Below, piece by piece: positions 21,575 to 29,615 of a stretch of DNA of 42,394 nt. Location: the NCBI GenBank assembly GCA_903915035.1, contig CAIWRI010000151.1, positions 1-42,394 of the forward strand, read 5' to 3'. The position numbers were made by a program, and so were the translations under genes. How positions within the stretch are numbered: position 1 is the first letter of the stretch; the number at the start of each line of letters is the position of its first letter. Source of the DNA: an uncultured Nitrosomonadales bacterium (GTDB lineage Bacteria; Pseudomonadota; Gammaproteobacteria; Burkholderiales; Gallionellaceae). The notes under the pieces are model-generated. The model was not told the DNA's origin. It did not search any database and saw only the letters and a program-made list of their open reading frames with translations.

Positions 21575-22089
21575 TTCAAATAAGGTGCCAATTGTGCGTC
21601 GAGCGTGCCTTGCGCTGACATAATCAGTTCACAAGCTTCGCGTACCGCACCATGTCCGCCACCGCGGCGGGTTACATAGTGTGAATGTTCACGCACCAGT
21701 TGCGGGGCCTCCGGTACCGAGATTGCAAGTCCTACATGGCGCATTACGCACAAATCAACAACATCATCTCCCATGTAGGCGGCGGAATCCTGTGACAGAT
21801 TCATTTTCTTAAGCAGATCAGTCATTGCGTCGAGTTTGTTTTCCACTCCCTGATAAACATGCGTAATACCCAGATTTTTCGCGCGCATCGCGACACAATG
21901 AGAAGTGCGACCGGTAATAATCGCAACCTCAACGCCACTGGCGGACAACATCTTGATGCCATGTCCGTCCAGTGAGTTAAATCGTTTAAATTCCTCACCA
22001 GAATCGGACAGAAACAACCCGCCATCCGTCATCACGCCGTCTACATCAAAAGCAATCAGGCGTATCAATTTTGCGCGGTTCAAAAACAT
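21571..22089 (-). CDS. kdsC: 3-deoxy-D-manno-octulosonate 8-phosphate phosphatase
   Basis: Removes phosphate from Kdo-8-phosphate to give Kdo for the lipopolysaccharide core. A HAD-family enzyme of 172 residues with catalytic Asp15 and Asp17 in AFDVDGVMTDGG, ITGRTSHCVAMRA, and MGDDVVDLCVM. I choose the ATG at 22089 because CGGAG lies 6 bases before it and the family begins here; the reading frame stays open for 83 further codons, but those encode heptamer repeats. The usual upstream neighbour kdsD (arabinose-5-phosphate isomerase) is absent and the polysaccharide cluster begins instead. Confidence 0.94.
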   Translation of the reverse strand: MFLNRAKLIRLIAFDVDGVMTDGGLFLSDSGEEFKRFNSLDGHGIKMLSASGVEVAIITGRTSHCVAMRAKNLGITHVYQGVENKLDAMTDLLKKMNLSQDSAAYMGDDVVDLCVMRHVGLAISVPEAPQLVREHSHYVTRRGGGHGAVREACELIMSAQGTLDAQLAPYLK

Positions 22090-22110
22090 TAAGAACTCCG
22101 GATAATAGTA

Positions 22111-22159
22111 AGTGGTAAGTGGTAAGTGGTAAGTGGTAAGTGGTGAGTGGTGAGTGGTG
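22111..22159 (+). repeat. Heptamer tandem array upstream of kdsC
   Basis: Seven perfect-length units: AGTGGTA four times then AGTGGTG three times. Further copies follow at about 22216-22235 (TGAGTGG) and 22331-22350 (ACTAACC). The reverse complement of AGTGGTG is a rotation of the ACTCACC unit found inside leuS. Confidence 0.9.
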
Positions 22160-22370
22160 TACCCGCAAGGGGCAGGCCGTGCGGTACCCGCAGCGAAAGC
22201 TGCGACCGCTACGCTCAGTAGTGAGTGGTGAGTGGCTCCCACTTCCCCCTTGCCTGTACCTTGTCTCTTGAACCTGTACTTAACCATGTCTCTCGCCCCC
22301 TGAATCCTGAACCTTGTCCCTGCTTTTACCCTCACCACTAACCACTAACCATTGTCCATGGTCCATTATT
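22160..22370. other. Degenerate repeat-rich intergenic region
   Basis: No gene is seen. The stretch holds more decayed heptamer copies (TGAGTGG, ACTAACC, CCTGAATCCTGAACC) and GC-rich inverted pieces such as GCAGCGAAAGCTGC at about 22189-22202. It separates kdsC from the polysaccharide cluster. Confidence 0.6.
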
Positions 22371-22478
22371 TTCCCAGGCACCTGACAATTCCGTCCACGA
22401 ACTGCGACACCATATTATCCAGCGTATATACATCCGCATCGGCGAGAGCCGCAGAACGATACTGTTGCAACCTTAGCG
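22368..22478 (-). pseudogene. 3' fragment of a glycosyltransferase gene
   Basis: The minus strand encodes the last 37 or so codons of a GT4 glycosyltransferase, LRLQQYRSAALADADV followed by YTLDNMVSQFVDGIVRCLGK and a stop. Bases 22384-22478 match 23777-23871, the end of the intact gene at 23744-24895, with five mismatches in 95. The fragment is cut at 22478/22479, exactly where an inverted repeat begins. It is either a relic of a second paralogue or of the same gene before an insertion. Confidence 0.85.
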
Positions 22479-22517
22479 CTCCATAAACAGTAGGCTTGTT
22501 GACGGCTGTTTATGGAG
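22479..22517. repeat. 12-base perfect inverted repeat at the gene-fragment breakpoint
   Basis: CTCCATAAACAG (22479-22490) and CTGTTTATGGAG (22506-22517) with a 15-base loop. The right arm runs into GGAGG, followed 8 bases later by an ATG (22527) opening a 23-codon frame (MNRQKTRIRRVAHVLPATGT...). It may be the end of a mobile element, or a hairpin masking a ribosome binding site. Confidence 0.6.
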
Positions 22518-22598
22518 GGCTTACTTATGAACAGGCAAAAAACTCGCATTCGGCGCGTTGCTCACGTCCTACCCGCAACAGGGACCACAAAGAAATAA

Positions 22599-23642
22599 TT
22601 ACGAGGATTTTAACCTTGGTGGTTCCGGCTTGTCCTGTATTGGAAAATATTTTTTTCGGCCATAAAGTACAAAATCAAGCTTCGGTACAAACTTAATCTT
22701 ATAGCTGATAGTAATGCAAAATACAATCCATATGAGACTCGTAAAAAATACAGCAGTAAATTGAATAACAGGATTGGAATAAGCGATCTTCAGAGGTAAA
22801 TATGATATCAAAGTCAGGTGTGTAACATAAATAACGAGTGATGCACAACCCATTTTTTTTAGGGTAGTATGTATCTTTAGCCAACTTGTTTCTTGTTTAA
22901 ATATGTAGTAAAAAACAATTGTTGCAAAAAAAGAAGCCGCCAATTTTATCAATTTTTGTGATGAAGAAAATTGTAGTGAAAAGTCATATGAAGTACTTAA
23001 TATTATAAATGCGAAACAAGATATAAGAAAAATTACCTTATTCTTATACAATATATTTAAAGCATCATACTTAAAAACAAATAGTCCCAACATAAAAAAA
23101 AGATAATTTAGTGCGAATGAAATGTTACTAGGATATATTTTTGAAGATCCAATAATTATTAATAATCCAACCAGAGTAATGCAGAAATGTAGTAACATAA
23201 CTCTTGCATTTTTTGATTTTAACAGCACAAATTCAATAGAGTAATTCATTATAAATAAAAAAAATAATGTATGTAAAAACCACAAGCTTGGATTTAAAAG
23301 CTGCATCAATACAGTATTCAATAAGTCCCTCAAAGCAATTGTAAAACCATCATTTAAGATTGTGGCAACAACTGCCCATGAAATTAATGGAATAAGTAAC
23401 TGAGTTGATTTTTTTTTGATTGAATTTCTGAATTCAGACACTGAACTTACTGCTTTTGAATTGGCAGCAACGTATCCACTTAAAAAAAAGAAAAGTGGCA
23501 TATGGAAAGAATAAATTATACTAAAGATAATATTGTGACGAAAATTAAGGGTGTTAAACTGTATTACATGGCCAATAACAACTAGCAATATTGCAAAACC
23601 TTTTAATTCATCGACATAATCTAATCTTGGTTTGGTAGACAT
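22599..23642 (-). CDS. Acyltransferase family 3 membrane protein
   Basis: An integral membrane O-acyltransferase of the OafA/NodX type, which typically acetylates sugars of surface polysaccharides. The N-terminus DYVDELKGFAILLVVIGHVIQF has the family's catalytic His, followed by FHMPLFFFLSGYVA and eight to ten hydrophobic helices. From ATG 23642, preceded by GGGTGAG, it has 347 residues. The gene is very AT-rich, far more than kdsC or the neighbouring glycosyltransferase. It is flanked by directly repeated copies of the glycosyltransferase gene end, suggesting insertion. Substrate unknown. Confidence 0.85.
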   Translation of the reverse strand: MSTKPRLDYVDELKGFAILLVVIGHVIQFNTLNFRHNIIFSIIYSFHMPLFFFLSGYVAANSKAVSSVSEFRNSIKKKSTQLLIPLISWAVVATILNDGFTIALRDLLNTVLMQLLNPSLWFLHTLFFLFIMNYSIEFVLLKSKNARVMLLHFCITLVGLLIIIGSSKIYPSNISFALNYLFFMLGLFVFKYDALNILYKNKVIFLISCFAFIILSTSYDFSLQFSSSQKLIKLAASFFATIVFYYIFKQETSWLKIHTTLKKMGCASLVIYVTHLTLISYLPLKIAYSNPVIQFTAVFFTSLIWIVFCITISYKIKFVPKLDFVLYGRKKYFPIQDKPEPPRLKSS

Positions 23643-23743
23643 TGATTTTCTCACCCTCTATTATCAATAAAATAAATTTTTTCAAATTTGATTGAATACG
23701 TTTTTTTAGATTCAGCTAGTTATTAATATTATTGGTTACGCTC

Positions 23744-24895
23744 TTACTGCTTAGCTTCTCTATCCCATAAACATTTGACAATTCCGTCCACGAACTGCGA
23801 AACCATATTATCCAGCGTATATACATCTGCATCGGCCAGTGCGGCAGAACGATACTGTTGCAACCTTAGCGGATCGGCTATCAGATCCAAAATCGCCTGA
23901 GCATATTCTTCAACGCTATCGCCGGTCATGATGCCGTTCACGCCATGATGCAAATAACATACTTCCGGACTGTGCCTCGCACCCGAAGTTGTTGCCATGA
24001 CCAGTCCAGCGCAAAAAGCATCCACCACATGAAGACCCACCAGGCCCGGATTCAACATAAATTCAGCCATGCGGAAATATAACGCCTTCTTCGCTCCTTT
24101 AGTCACGCCCGTCAGATGCAGCCAGGGACGGGATGCCGCCGCCTCACGCATATACGGCATGGATGGGCCATCGCCTAATACTATGCAATGAAAGTCCGGC
24201 GAATTAAGTCGAATAATATCTATCGCCGCAACCAGAAAATCGAGCTTTTTATCGGGATATAAGGAACCGCAAAAAATTCCGACTGGCGCACCAGGCTGAA
24301 TGCCAAATTCTTTCCTTGCCGCTGATAATTCCGTATCCGACACCGCAGCCAATTCACCTCTGAATGCATCGGTATCTATCGCATTGTTCAGATTGGTAAT
24401 CTGAGCCGTGGGATAACCCGACTTTTTCAGAATATCCACTGTCATCTGCGTATAAGCGAACCACCAGTCCACGCGAGTCAGCAACAACTGCTTAAAACGT
24501 TCGCGCAGCCCTGCAGGCACATCACTCTGGAAATTAGCACCGTGGCCCCAATAAGCGATTTTGACTTGACCAAAAAACCTGCGTAAAAGCCAGGCATAAT
24601 TTGCCAGCAACTTGTTTTCCTGTGTTACGACAACCAAATCCGGCATGCTTATCGTTTTAGGTAGAGGCACCCAAACACCGCTAAATTTCCCAAACCGATA
24701 ATTTTTAACATCTACCACATGTGCCCATGACAAATGACCACTATCATTTTTACTAAGGGTGGCTGCATCCGGCAAACCATGAACCAAATCAAAGACAATT
24801 CCTTTTGAATTCAGTTGATCCTTAACTTGCTCAAAGAAAGTCTCCCTGTAATGCGTCAGTCGTTGCTGAAAACAAATAACATGTTTAACGCTCAT
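23744..24895 (-). CDS. GT4-like glycosyltransferase
   Basis: A 383-residue GT-B fold glycosyltransferase, probably adding a sugar to a lipid-linked repeat unit at the inner membrane. The N-terminal domain starts HVICFQQRLTHYRETFFEQ; the nucleotide-sugar domain has GIFCGSLYPDKKLDFLVAAI and IVLGDGPSMPYM. The usual E-x7-E motif reads GLVGLHVVDAFCAG, so the acidic pair is not standard and activity needs care. GC content and codon use are nearer to the core genome than those of the adjoining acyltransferase. Its start overlaps the end of the deacetylase gene by four bases. Confidence 0.85.
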   Translation of the reverse strand: MSVKHVICFQQRLTHYRETFFEQVKDQLNSKGIVFDLVHGLPDAATLSKNDSGHLSWAHVVDVKNYRFGKFSGVWVPLPKTISMPDLVVVTQENKLLANYAWLLRRFFGQVKIAYWGHGANFQSDVPAGLRERFKQLLLTRVDWWFAYTQMTVDILKKSGYPTAQITNLNNAIDTDAFRGELAAVSDTELSAARKEFGIQPGAPVGIFCGSLYPDKKLDFLVAAIDIIRLNSPDFHCIVLGDGPSMPYMREAAASRPWLHLTGVTKGAKKALYFRMAEFMLNPGLVGLHVVDAFCAGLVMATTSGARHSPEVCYLHHGVNGIMTGDSVEEYAQAILDLIADPLRLQQYRSAALADADVYTLDNMVSQFVDGIVKCLWDREAKQ

Positions 24896-25623
24896 TTCTC
24901 ATTGCTCCATTTATTATGGGAACGAAGTTCATCCAAACGACAAGTTACTGGATTCAACTCTGATACAAAATTCAGGAAATCGTCTAATTGCGACCATAAA
25001 TTATTATCTTCAATTTCCCAACTATGCCCCCAAATATGGATAACCCTTTCTGTTTCGGACTGAGCTTCGACCAAGTTTTTCATGGCAGATAACCAGTTCA
25101 TTCCAACTGCAACGGATTTGAATGCGGGGAAACGTTCAGAATAATGCCCATGTTTAATAAAGTTTCGCCACAAGACTTGACGAGAGTGGGGATAAAACTG
25201 AATGGTCGTAGGTATATTGAATGAGTCTATTCCAGAATTCAACCAGAAGTTACTGATACCTCGTGCGTAGACGAACTGGGCGTTAATCACAGATTCACGA
25301 ACATCAGCATTAAATTTTCCACCCGGATAACAAAAGCCACCCACGTTATGACCTAAAATATCTTCAAGCTGATGTTTACCTGCAAGAATCTGAAAGTCAC
25401 ACTGTTCAGCAGTCAGTTTCGTAAGATAAGCATGATCAAGTGTATGACTCCCAATCTCAAATCTCCTGTCAAGCTCACGCATTGCCAATGCATCCATGAC
25501 TTGACGTCCCTCCTGATTTTTGATCGGGATATAAAAAGTTCCTGCCAAACCGTAATGGTCAAGCATTGCTGCGAGTCGTTCATCGCATGGATGTCCATCA
25601 TCCCATGAAGTAGTGAAGATCAT
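24892..25623 (-). CDS. Polysaccharide deacetylase (NodB/CE4 family)
   Basis: A 243-residue NodB-homology protein that would remove N-acetyl groups from a sugar or glycan. The metal site is seen in motif 1 TTSWDDG (Asp8, Asp9; more often TFDDG) and motif 2 SHTLDH (His60, His64); motif 3 appears as FCYPGGKFN; HIWGHSWEIE near the C-terminus provides the last motif. No signal peptide is visible, so it may act in the cytoplasm on a precursor. Coupled to the glycosyltransferase downstream. Confidence 0.88.
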   Translation of the reverse strand: MIFTTSWDDGHPCDERLAAMLDHYGLAGTFYIPIKNQEGRQVMDALAMRELDRRFEIGSHTLDHAYLTKLTAEQCDFQILAGKHQLEDILGHNVGGFCYPGGKFNADVRESVINAQFVYARGISNFWLNSGIDSFNIPTTIQFYPHSRQVLWRNFIKHGHYSERFPAFKSVAVGMNWLSAMKNLVEAQSETERVIHIWGHSWEIEDNNLWSQLDDFLNFVSELNPVTCRLDELRSHNKWSNEK

Positions 25624-25648
25624 GCTTATTCTTAATCAATAGATTCCA

Positions 25649-26827
25649 TTAGTTGATTATTTTCTGCATAGAAGCTAAATTATCTTGTATTGCATCTTCA
25701 TAAATATTGATCAACGCTGCATAGTTTTTATCTGCTGTAAACTCTGCTTCATACTTCGAGCGAGCATTTATTCCCATAACAGCCATTTTCTCTGGATGAG
25801 ACAAAGCCCATGCTAATTTCTCAGCCATATCTTGTGCATTACCTGGCTCAAAAAGCAATCCTGTTTCACCCTCAAGCACCAATTCAGTCAATGAACCTGT
25901 CCGACTAGCTATCACTGGCAATTTAGCTGCGTAGGCCTCAACAATAGTACGCGGAAAATTTTCATAACAAATACTAGGGAGAACAAGTGCAATCGCGGAG
26001 TTCATCTCCGCCCTAACACGATCAGTCGATATGGGACCTAACATTACTACACCTGTAACTTCATCAAGCAAGCACGTCTGAGGGCCATCACCAGCAACAC
26101 GCAATATCATATCTGGCAACAATTTTGCTGCATTGGATAATGATTCAATTCCCTTTTCTACAGATAAACGTCCAACGAACAAAATTCCATTACGTGGCAT
26201 ATCTAAAGGAGCAAGAGTATCTACAAAGTTAGGCTTTACGGCAATTAACTCAGGAGGCAAGCCACCGTCAATGAATTTGTTGCGGCAAAAGTCATTTAAC
26301 GCAATGTAACGAGATATTTTATTGCGATATGTTCCTAAAATCCGGTGAAAAGTCAACATCCCTGCCAGTACTGCCGATGCTGTAACAGATCCCCGATAAC
26401 ACTTGTGTACTATACCGCTCCAGGGTAAATGCCCTACACAATCCTCACAGATTTTACCCTCACGCAAATACAATGCGCCCAAACACATTAAGCGAAAATT
26501 ATGCAGCGTCTGCACCACCGGAACTCCTGCGCGCCCTGCAGCCCAATAAATAGAAGGAGAAATTAACGGCAACGTATTGTGAACATGAATAACATCAGGG
26601 TGAAACGAATTGATAAGTTCAGTCAAATCATTTGCCGCTTTTGAAGACCACAAGGTTTGTACTGCAACCGACGCTAAAGACATTGATTTAACATCATCAT
26701 TATTACGAAAGTACGTTTCTACCTCATGACCATGAGAACGCAATAGGTCTATTTCAGATTCCACAACAGAATCTTCCCCGCCACGATATTGGTAAGCACT
26801 ATGAGCAACAAGAATTCGAAGATTCAA
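25649..26827 (-). CDS. GT4 family glycosyltransferase
   Basis: A 392-residue GT-B glycosyltransferase. The N-terminus ILVAHSAYQYRGGEDSVVESE and VIHVHNTLPLISPSIY are typical of polysaccharide GT4 enzymes, as are NGILFVGRLSVEKGIESL and the E-x7-E motif CYENFPRTIVEAYA. A Cys cluster LREGKICEDCVGHLP...KCYRG in the middle resembles a structural zinc or disulfide knot seen in related proteins. Sugar specificity cannot be told. Confidence 0.88.
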   Translation of the reverse strand: MNLRILVAHSAYQYRGGEDSVVESEIDLLRSHGHEVETYFRNNDDVKSMSLASVAVQTLWSSKAANDLTELINSFHPDVIHVHNTLPLISPSIYWAAGRAGVPVVQTLHNFRLMCLGALYLREGKICEDCVGHLPWSGIVHKCYRGSVTASAVLAGMLTFHRILGTYRNKISRYIALNDFCRNKFIDGGLPPELIAVKPNFVDTLAPLDMPRNGILFVGRLSVEKGIESLSNAAKLLPDMILRVAGDGPQTCLLDEVTGVVMLGPISTDRVRAEMNSAIALVLPSICYENFPRTIVEAYAAKLPVIASRTGSLTELVLEGETGLLFEPGNAQDMAEKLAWALSHPEKMAVMGINARSKYEAEFTADKNYAALINIYEDAIQDNLASMQKIIN

Positions 26828-26851
26828 AATAAGTACCTGTATAAGAATTGA

Positions 26852-27043
26852 CTATAAATCACACAACAATGAAACTATCACTATATAAATACAATTACCT
26901 ATGGTCAAAAATTTTGGTGCCCACAAACGAGTACCTTTGCCAACGTGCAGGTCACGTCCGTAAGCGAGAAACGATGACTTACCGAAGACAGCAAACCGGG
27001 TTTGAATACGACGAAGAAAAGCACGAATATTCACCAGTAACAT
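26852..27043 (-). pseudogene. Truncated hexapeptide-repeat acetyltransferase (5' fragment)
   Basis: The first 55 or so codons match the start of left-handed beta-helix acetyltransferases: RDLHVGKGTRLWAPKFLTIGN, then sequence ends in CIYIVIVSLLCDL and a stop where the family continues with many hexapeptide turns (about 180 residues in all). The start overlaps the end of the gene upstream by 13 bases, so it was once part of the operon. The 3' part is lost next to the GT4 gene, a deletion scar. Confidence 0.75.
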
Positions 27044-27909
27044 CCACCTTCGACAACATTCGCACGCGTAGGCACATCTTCAGGTGCAGGCCTCACCCAA
27101 TGTTCGTTATATAATATCCCGATTTTTGGATGATTATCCCAACGCTTGCCTTTTATTCCAAAAAGCAACTGTGTCGCACCGCCCATATGAATAGCCTTTT
27201 TTCCCATACGCTTCACATGCGCCGCCAGAGGAAAACCATAGGCACCGCATCCTATGATCGCAACATCATAATCCTTAGAATCAATTTCAGTTTTCATAGA
27301 ATCCAGCGCTGCAAACCAGTCAGAAAATTCACTTTTTTGTCCTGCAACTGTTTGCACCGCTTTAATGGTCTCAAAAGTCTTAAATTCAGGAAGTACTCGC
27401 TGATCCTTAAAAATCAAGGTTCGCTTATCGTTATATTGACGTTCAATGGTTAAGTTGAATGGATGAACCACTAAAACCTTCTTTCCTGCTAGCGCCTCAG
27501 ACCAGGGATTTACAGACAAATATGGCTCTAGAGAATCAAGAGAAACACGCTTCGCATCTGGAAAATTTTTTAATAACAACCGTTCCTCGATACGCCATGA
27601 GCCAAGAACATCCAACTGTTTCATATCTTCTATCATTAAAGCCGAAAATTTTTTGATAGTTTGATTATTTGATGGAAAAAATCCTGATAATTCGTGCATA
27701 TTAGTAAATATACGTTTCTTAAGATAATATTGAACAAATGCAGGCATTAGAGGAAATAAAATAGCCTTTATTTCCGTGGAACCAAATCTACCTACCATAC
27801 ATGGCTGATTTCCTTTGAGTCTGGAGAAAATAATTGATGAACACACTTCTCCACTAGGGGGTGCTAAATAGAACCAATTTTTAAGTATTTCATTTAAATT
27901 TATTGACAT
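27031..27909 (-). CDS. Unassigned polysaccharide-cluster protein, CYW-tail family, paralogue B
   Basis: A 292-residue soluble protein. Landmarks are MVGRFGSTE (about 38-46), SGFFPSNNQTI, DVLGSWRIEE, KKVLVVHPF, VAIIGCGAYGFPLAAHVKRM, GGATQLLFGIKGKRW, NEHWVRP and a C-terminus ending VEGGCYW. The RFGxxE start is reminiscent of GT-D fold glycosyltransferases (DUF1792, RFGDGE), so it may transfer a sugar; this is inference from a short motif. It is a paralogue of the protein at 32679-33638, sharing all these blocks. Located among glycosyltransferases in an AT-rich operon. Confidence 0.75.
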   Translation of the reverse strand: MSINLNEILKNWFYLAPPSGEVCSSIIFSRLKGNQPCMVGRFGSTEIKAILFPLMPAFVQYYLKKRIFTNMHELSGFFPSNNQTIKKFSALMIEDMKQLDVLGSWRIEERLLLKNFPDAKRVSLDSLEPYLSVNPWSEALAGKKVLVVHPFNLTIERQYNDKRTLIFKDQRVLPEFKTFETIKAVQTVAGQKSEFSDWFAALDSMKTEIDSKDYDVAIIGCGAYGFPLAAHVKRMGKKAIHMGGATQLLFGIKGKRWDNHPKIGILYNEHWVRPAPEDVPTRANVVEGGCYW

Positions 27910-27917
27910 AATATCTA

Positions 27918-28772
27918 CTAAAACTTTAAATATTTATTTTTAATCTGTTCGAACAGACCCTTAATCGTACCAACTAAACCGACAAATTTGATAGAAAACC
28001 ATATTGGTGTGATAATTGAATATGTCAGCGCTACAAGCTCCTCGTGAGTCATCATTAAAACAATAGGCAAATTACATTTTAGAAAGGGAATGCCATGATG
28101 CGATGTAGAAAATTCAATTACGTTTATACTTTTACTCCGAATATGCTCTCGTTGTGCGGAATCAATACTGCTCGCATTAGAATAAAAATAAAAAATATTT
28201 TCTCCATTCACAATAAAGGATTTTGTATCGAAATAATTTAAAAATTGATTCGCTCTCATAAATCGGAATAATATTGGATTAACTGATTCATTCGAGCTTC
28301 TTAAAAGCGATAGCACCTCAAATTGACCGTTAAAACTCAGCACCAAATGCGCCTTTAACAACGATCCAAATAATACTGACGCAAATCCACCAGCTGAACT
28401 ACCCAACGTGATAATTTTATAGTCGACAGTTTCAATCTTCAAGAGCTCAAGCAATTTCTCCGGTGTATCAATGGTTGAATTCACACCGGTGAGATACCAT
28501 TGTTTTTGAATATCTCTTATAAAAATATGTTTATGAGCATAAGGGACTCTAGTACCAAACCATTCATACTTATTCTGCTCAACGATTGATCTGACAAACA
28601 CTTCCTCATTATTAGGAAAATAGATATCATTACTGCAAAAATAAATTGCACAAAATTCATTTTTTTGCGATTCGTCATATTCAATTAAATAGTTATCATT
28701 ATTTTGATAAGTACTCAGGACAATATCACTGTCAGTTTGAAAAACGAAAGCATCATTCTGCTCTGTTATCAC
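27918..28772 (-). CDS. Alpha/beta-hydrolase-like protein
   Basis: A 284-residue protein without signal peptide. The nucleophile elbow ITLGSSAGGFASVLFG (G-x-S-x-G) and a late His in STSHHGIPFL suggest an alpha/beta-hydrolase fold, perhaps an esterase or acyl-modifying enzyme acting on the polysaccharide. The N-terminus has FCAIYFCSNDIYFPNNEEVF, seen in similar capsule-cluster proteins from memory. Strongly AT-rich. It lies directly against the GT2 gene upstream and eight bases before paralogue B. Confidence 0.65.
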   Translation of the reverse strand: MITEQNDAFVFQTDSDIVLSTYQNNDNYLIEYDESQKNEFCAIYFCSNDIYFPNNEEVFVRSIVEQNKYEWFGTRVPYAHKHIFIRDIQKQWYLTGVNSTIDTPEKLLELLKIETVDYKIITLGSSAGGFASVLFGSLLKAHLVLSFNGQFEVLSLLRSSNESVNPILFRFMRANQFLNYFDTKSFIVNGENIFYFYSNASSIDSAQREHIRSKSINVIEFSTSHHGIPFLKCNLPIVLMMTHEELVALTYSIITPIWFSIKFVGLVGTIKGLFEQIKNKYLKF

Positions 28773-29615
28773 TTATTTCTCCCAGAGTTGCGGCATTAAC
28801 ATTCTGACATTAACAGAAATAAGATGCCTCAACGCAACAATCAAACCAAAATGGCGAAATTCGTACCGAAAGAAGTAATAGGGGTGGCAGTGACCCAAGG
28901 GTGAATACAAATGAAGATACCTTTGCTTAAGCGGCACAGTAGTCAAACACCACTTTGGTAAAGTGTCGTGTGTCTCGCAAAAGGCGAGATATTCAGAGGT
29001 CAAAAAAGACTTGAATCCGGCTTTTTGAACCCTGAAACCATAATCAAAATCACCGATAGCATGATGAAATAGAGGATCAAGCGGACCAACCTTTTGCCAA
29101 ACAGCACGTGGAACCAATACACAGTTACCGCAAAAATAAGTAAGCGGAACAAGTTTACTAGATGGCTCTACACGAATATCAGTTCTGTAATCACCCTTAG
29201 ATTGATAACCTGAATAGGTAAGTTGGCCTGTATTTTTTGAGCAAATAGGTGCAACAATGACCGCCTTATTTTCAGTAGACTCTGCCGCCAATAACATCGT
29301 TGAGATGGCATGAGAAAAAATATCGGTATCATCATTCAGCCATAAATAATAATCATAGTCATTTGCCTGTGATGCAGACTGCCATGCCAGATGCATGCCT
29401 CTATTCCAAAAAAGTTGACCATTACCTGAAATAATATTTACTGATGGATAATGTGCTTTGACGGCCTCACTTGTTCCGTCTGTACTGCCGTCATCAACCA
29501 GAAAAATATCAAGTGAATGATTTTCCGGTAAACCGTTTTGGAAAAGTGCTTCCAGACACGATAGGGTTTTTTCTTTTCTGTTATGACAGGTAATTAAGGT
29601 TGCAATTTTATTCAT
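28773..29615 (-). CDS. GT2 family glycosyltransferase
   Basis: A 280-residue GT-A fold enzyme. It starts TLITCHNRKEKTLSCLEALF and contains IFLVDDGSTDGTSEAV (nucleotide binding), LWLNDDTDIF (the metal-binding DxD region) and FHHAIGDFDYGFRVQKAG (the acceptor/base ED-like motif), as in rhamnosyl- and galactofuranosyl-type enzymes. Cytoplasmic face of the membrane. Its start overlaps the polymerase gene by four bases. Confidence 0.88.
   Translation of the reverse strand: MNKIATLITCHNRKEKTLSCLEALFQNGLPENHSLDIFLVDDGSTDGTSEAVKAHYPSVNIISGNGQLFWNRGMHLAWQSASQANDYDYYLWLNDDTDIFSHAISTMLLAAESTENKAVIVAPICSKNTGQLTYSGYQSKGDYRTDIRVEPSSKLVPLTYFCGNCVLVPRAVWQKVGPLDPLFHHAIGDFDYGFRVQKAGFKSFLTSEYLAFCETHDTLPKWCLTTVPLKQRYLHLYSPLGHCHPYYFFRYEFRHFGLIVALRHLISVNVRMLMPQLWEK

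Noticed and set aside
22111..22159. CRISPR-like array
   Set aside because: Seven-base units without spacers; no cas genes.
22090..22338. N-terminal extension of KdsC
   Set aside because: The open frame translates tandem repeats; the family start and a good ribosome binding site are at 22089.
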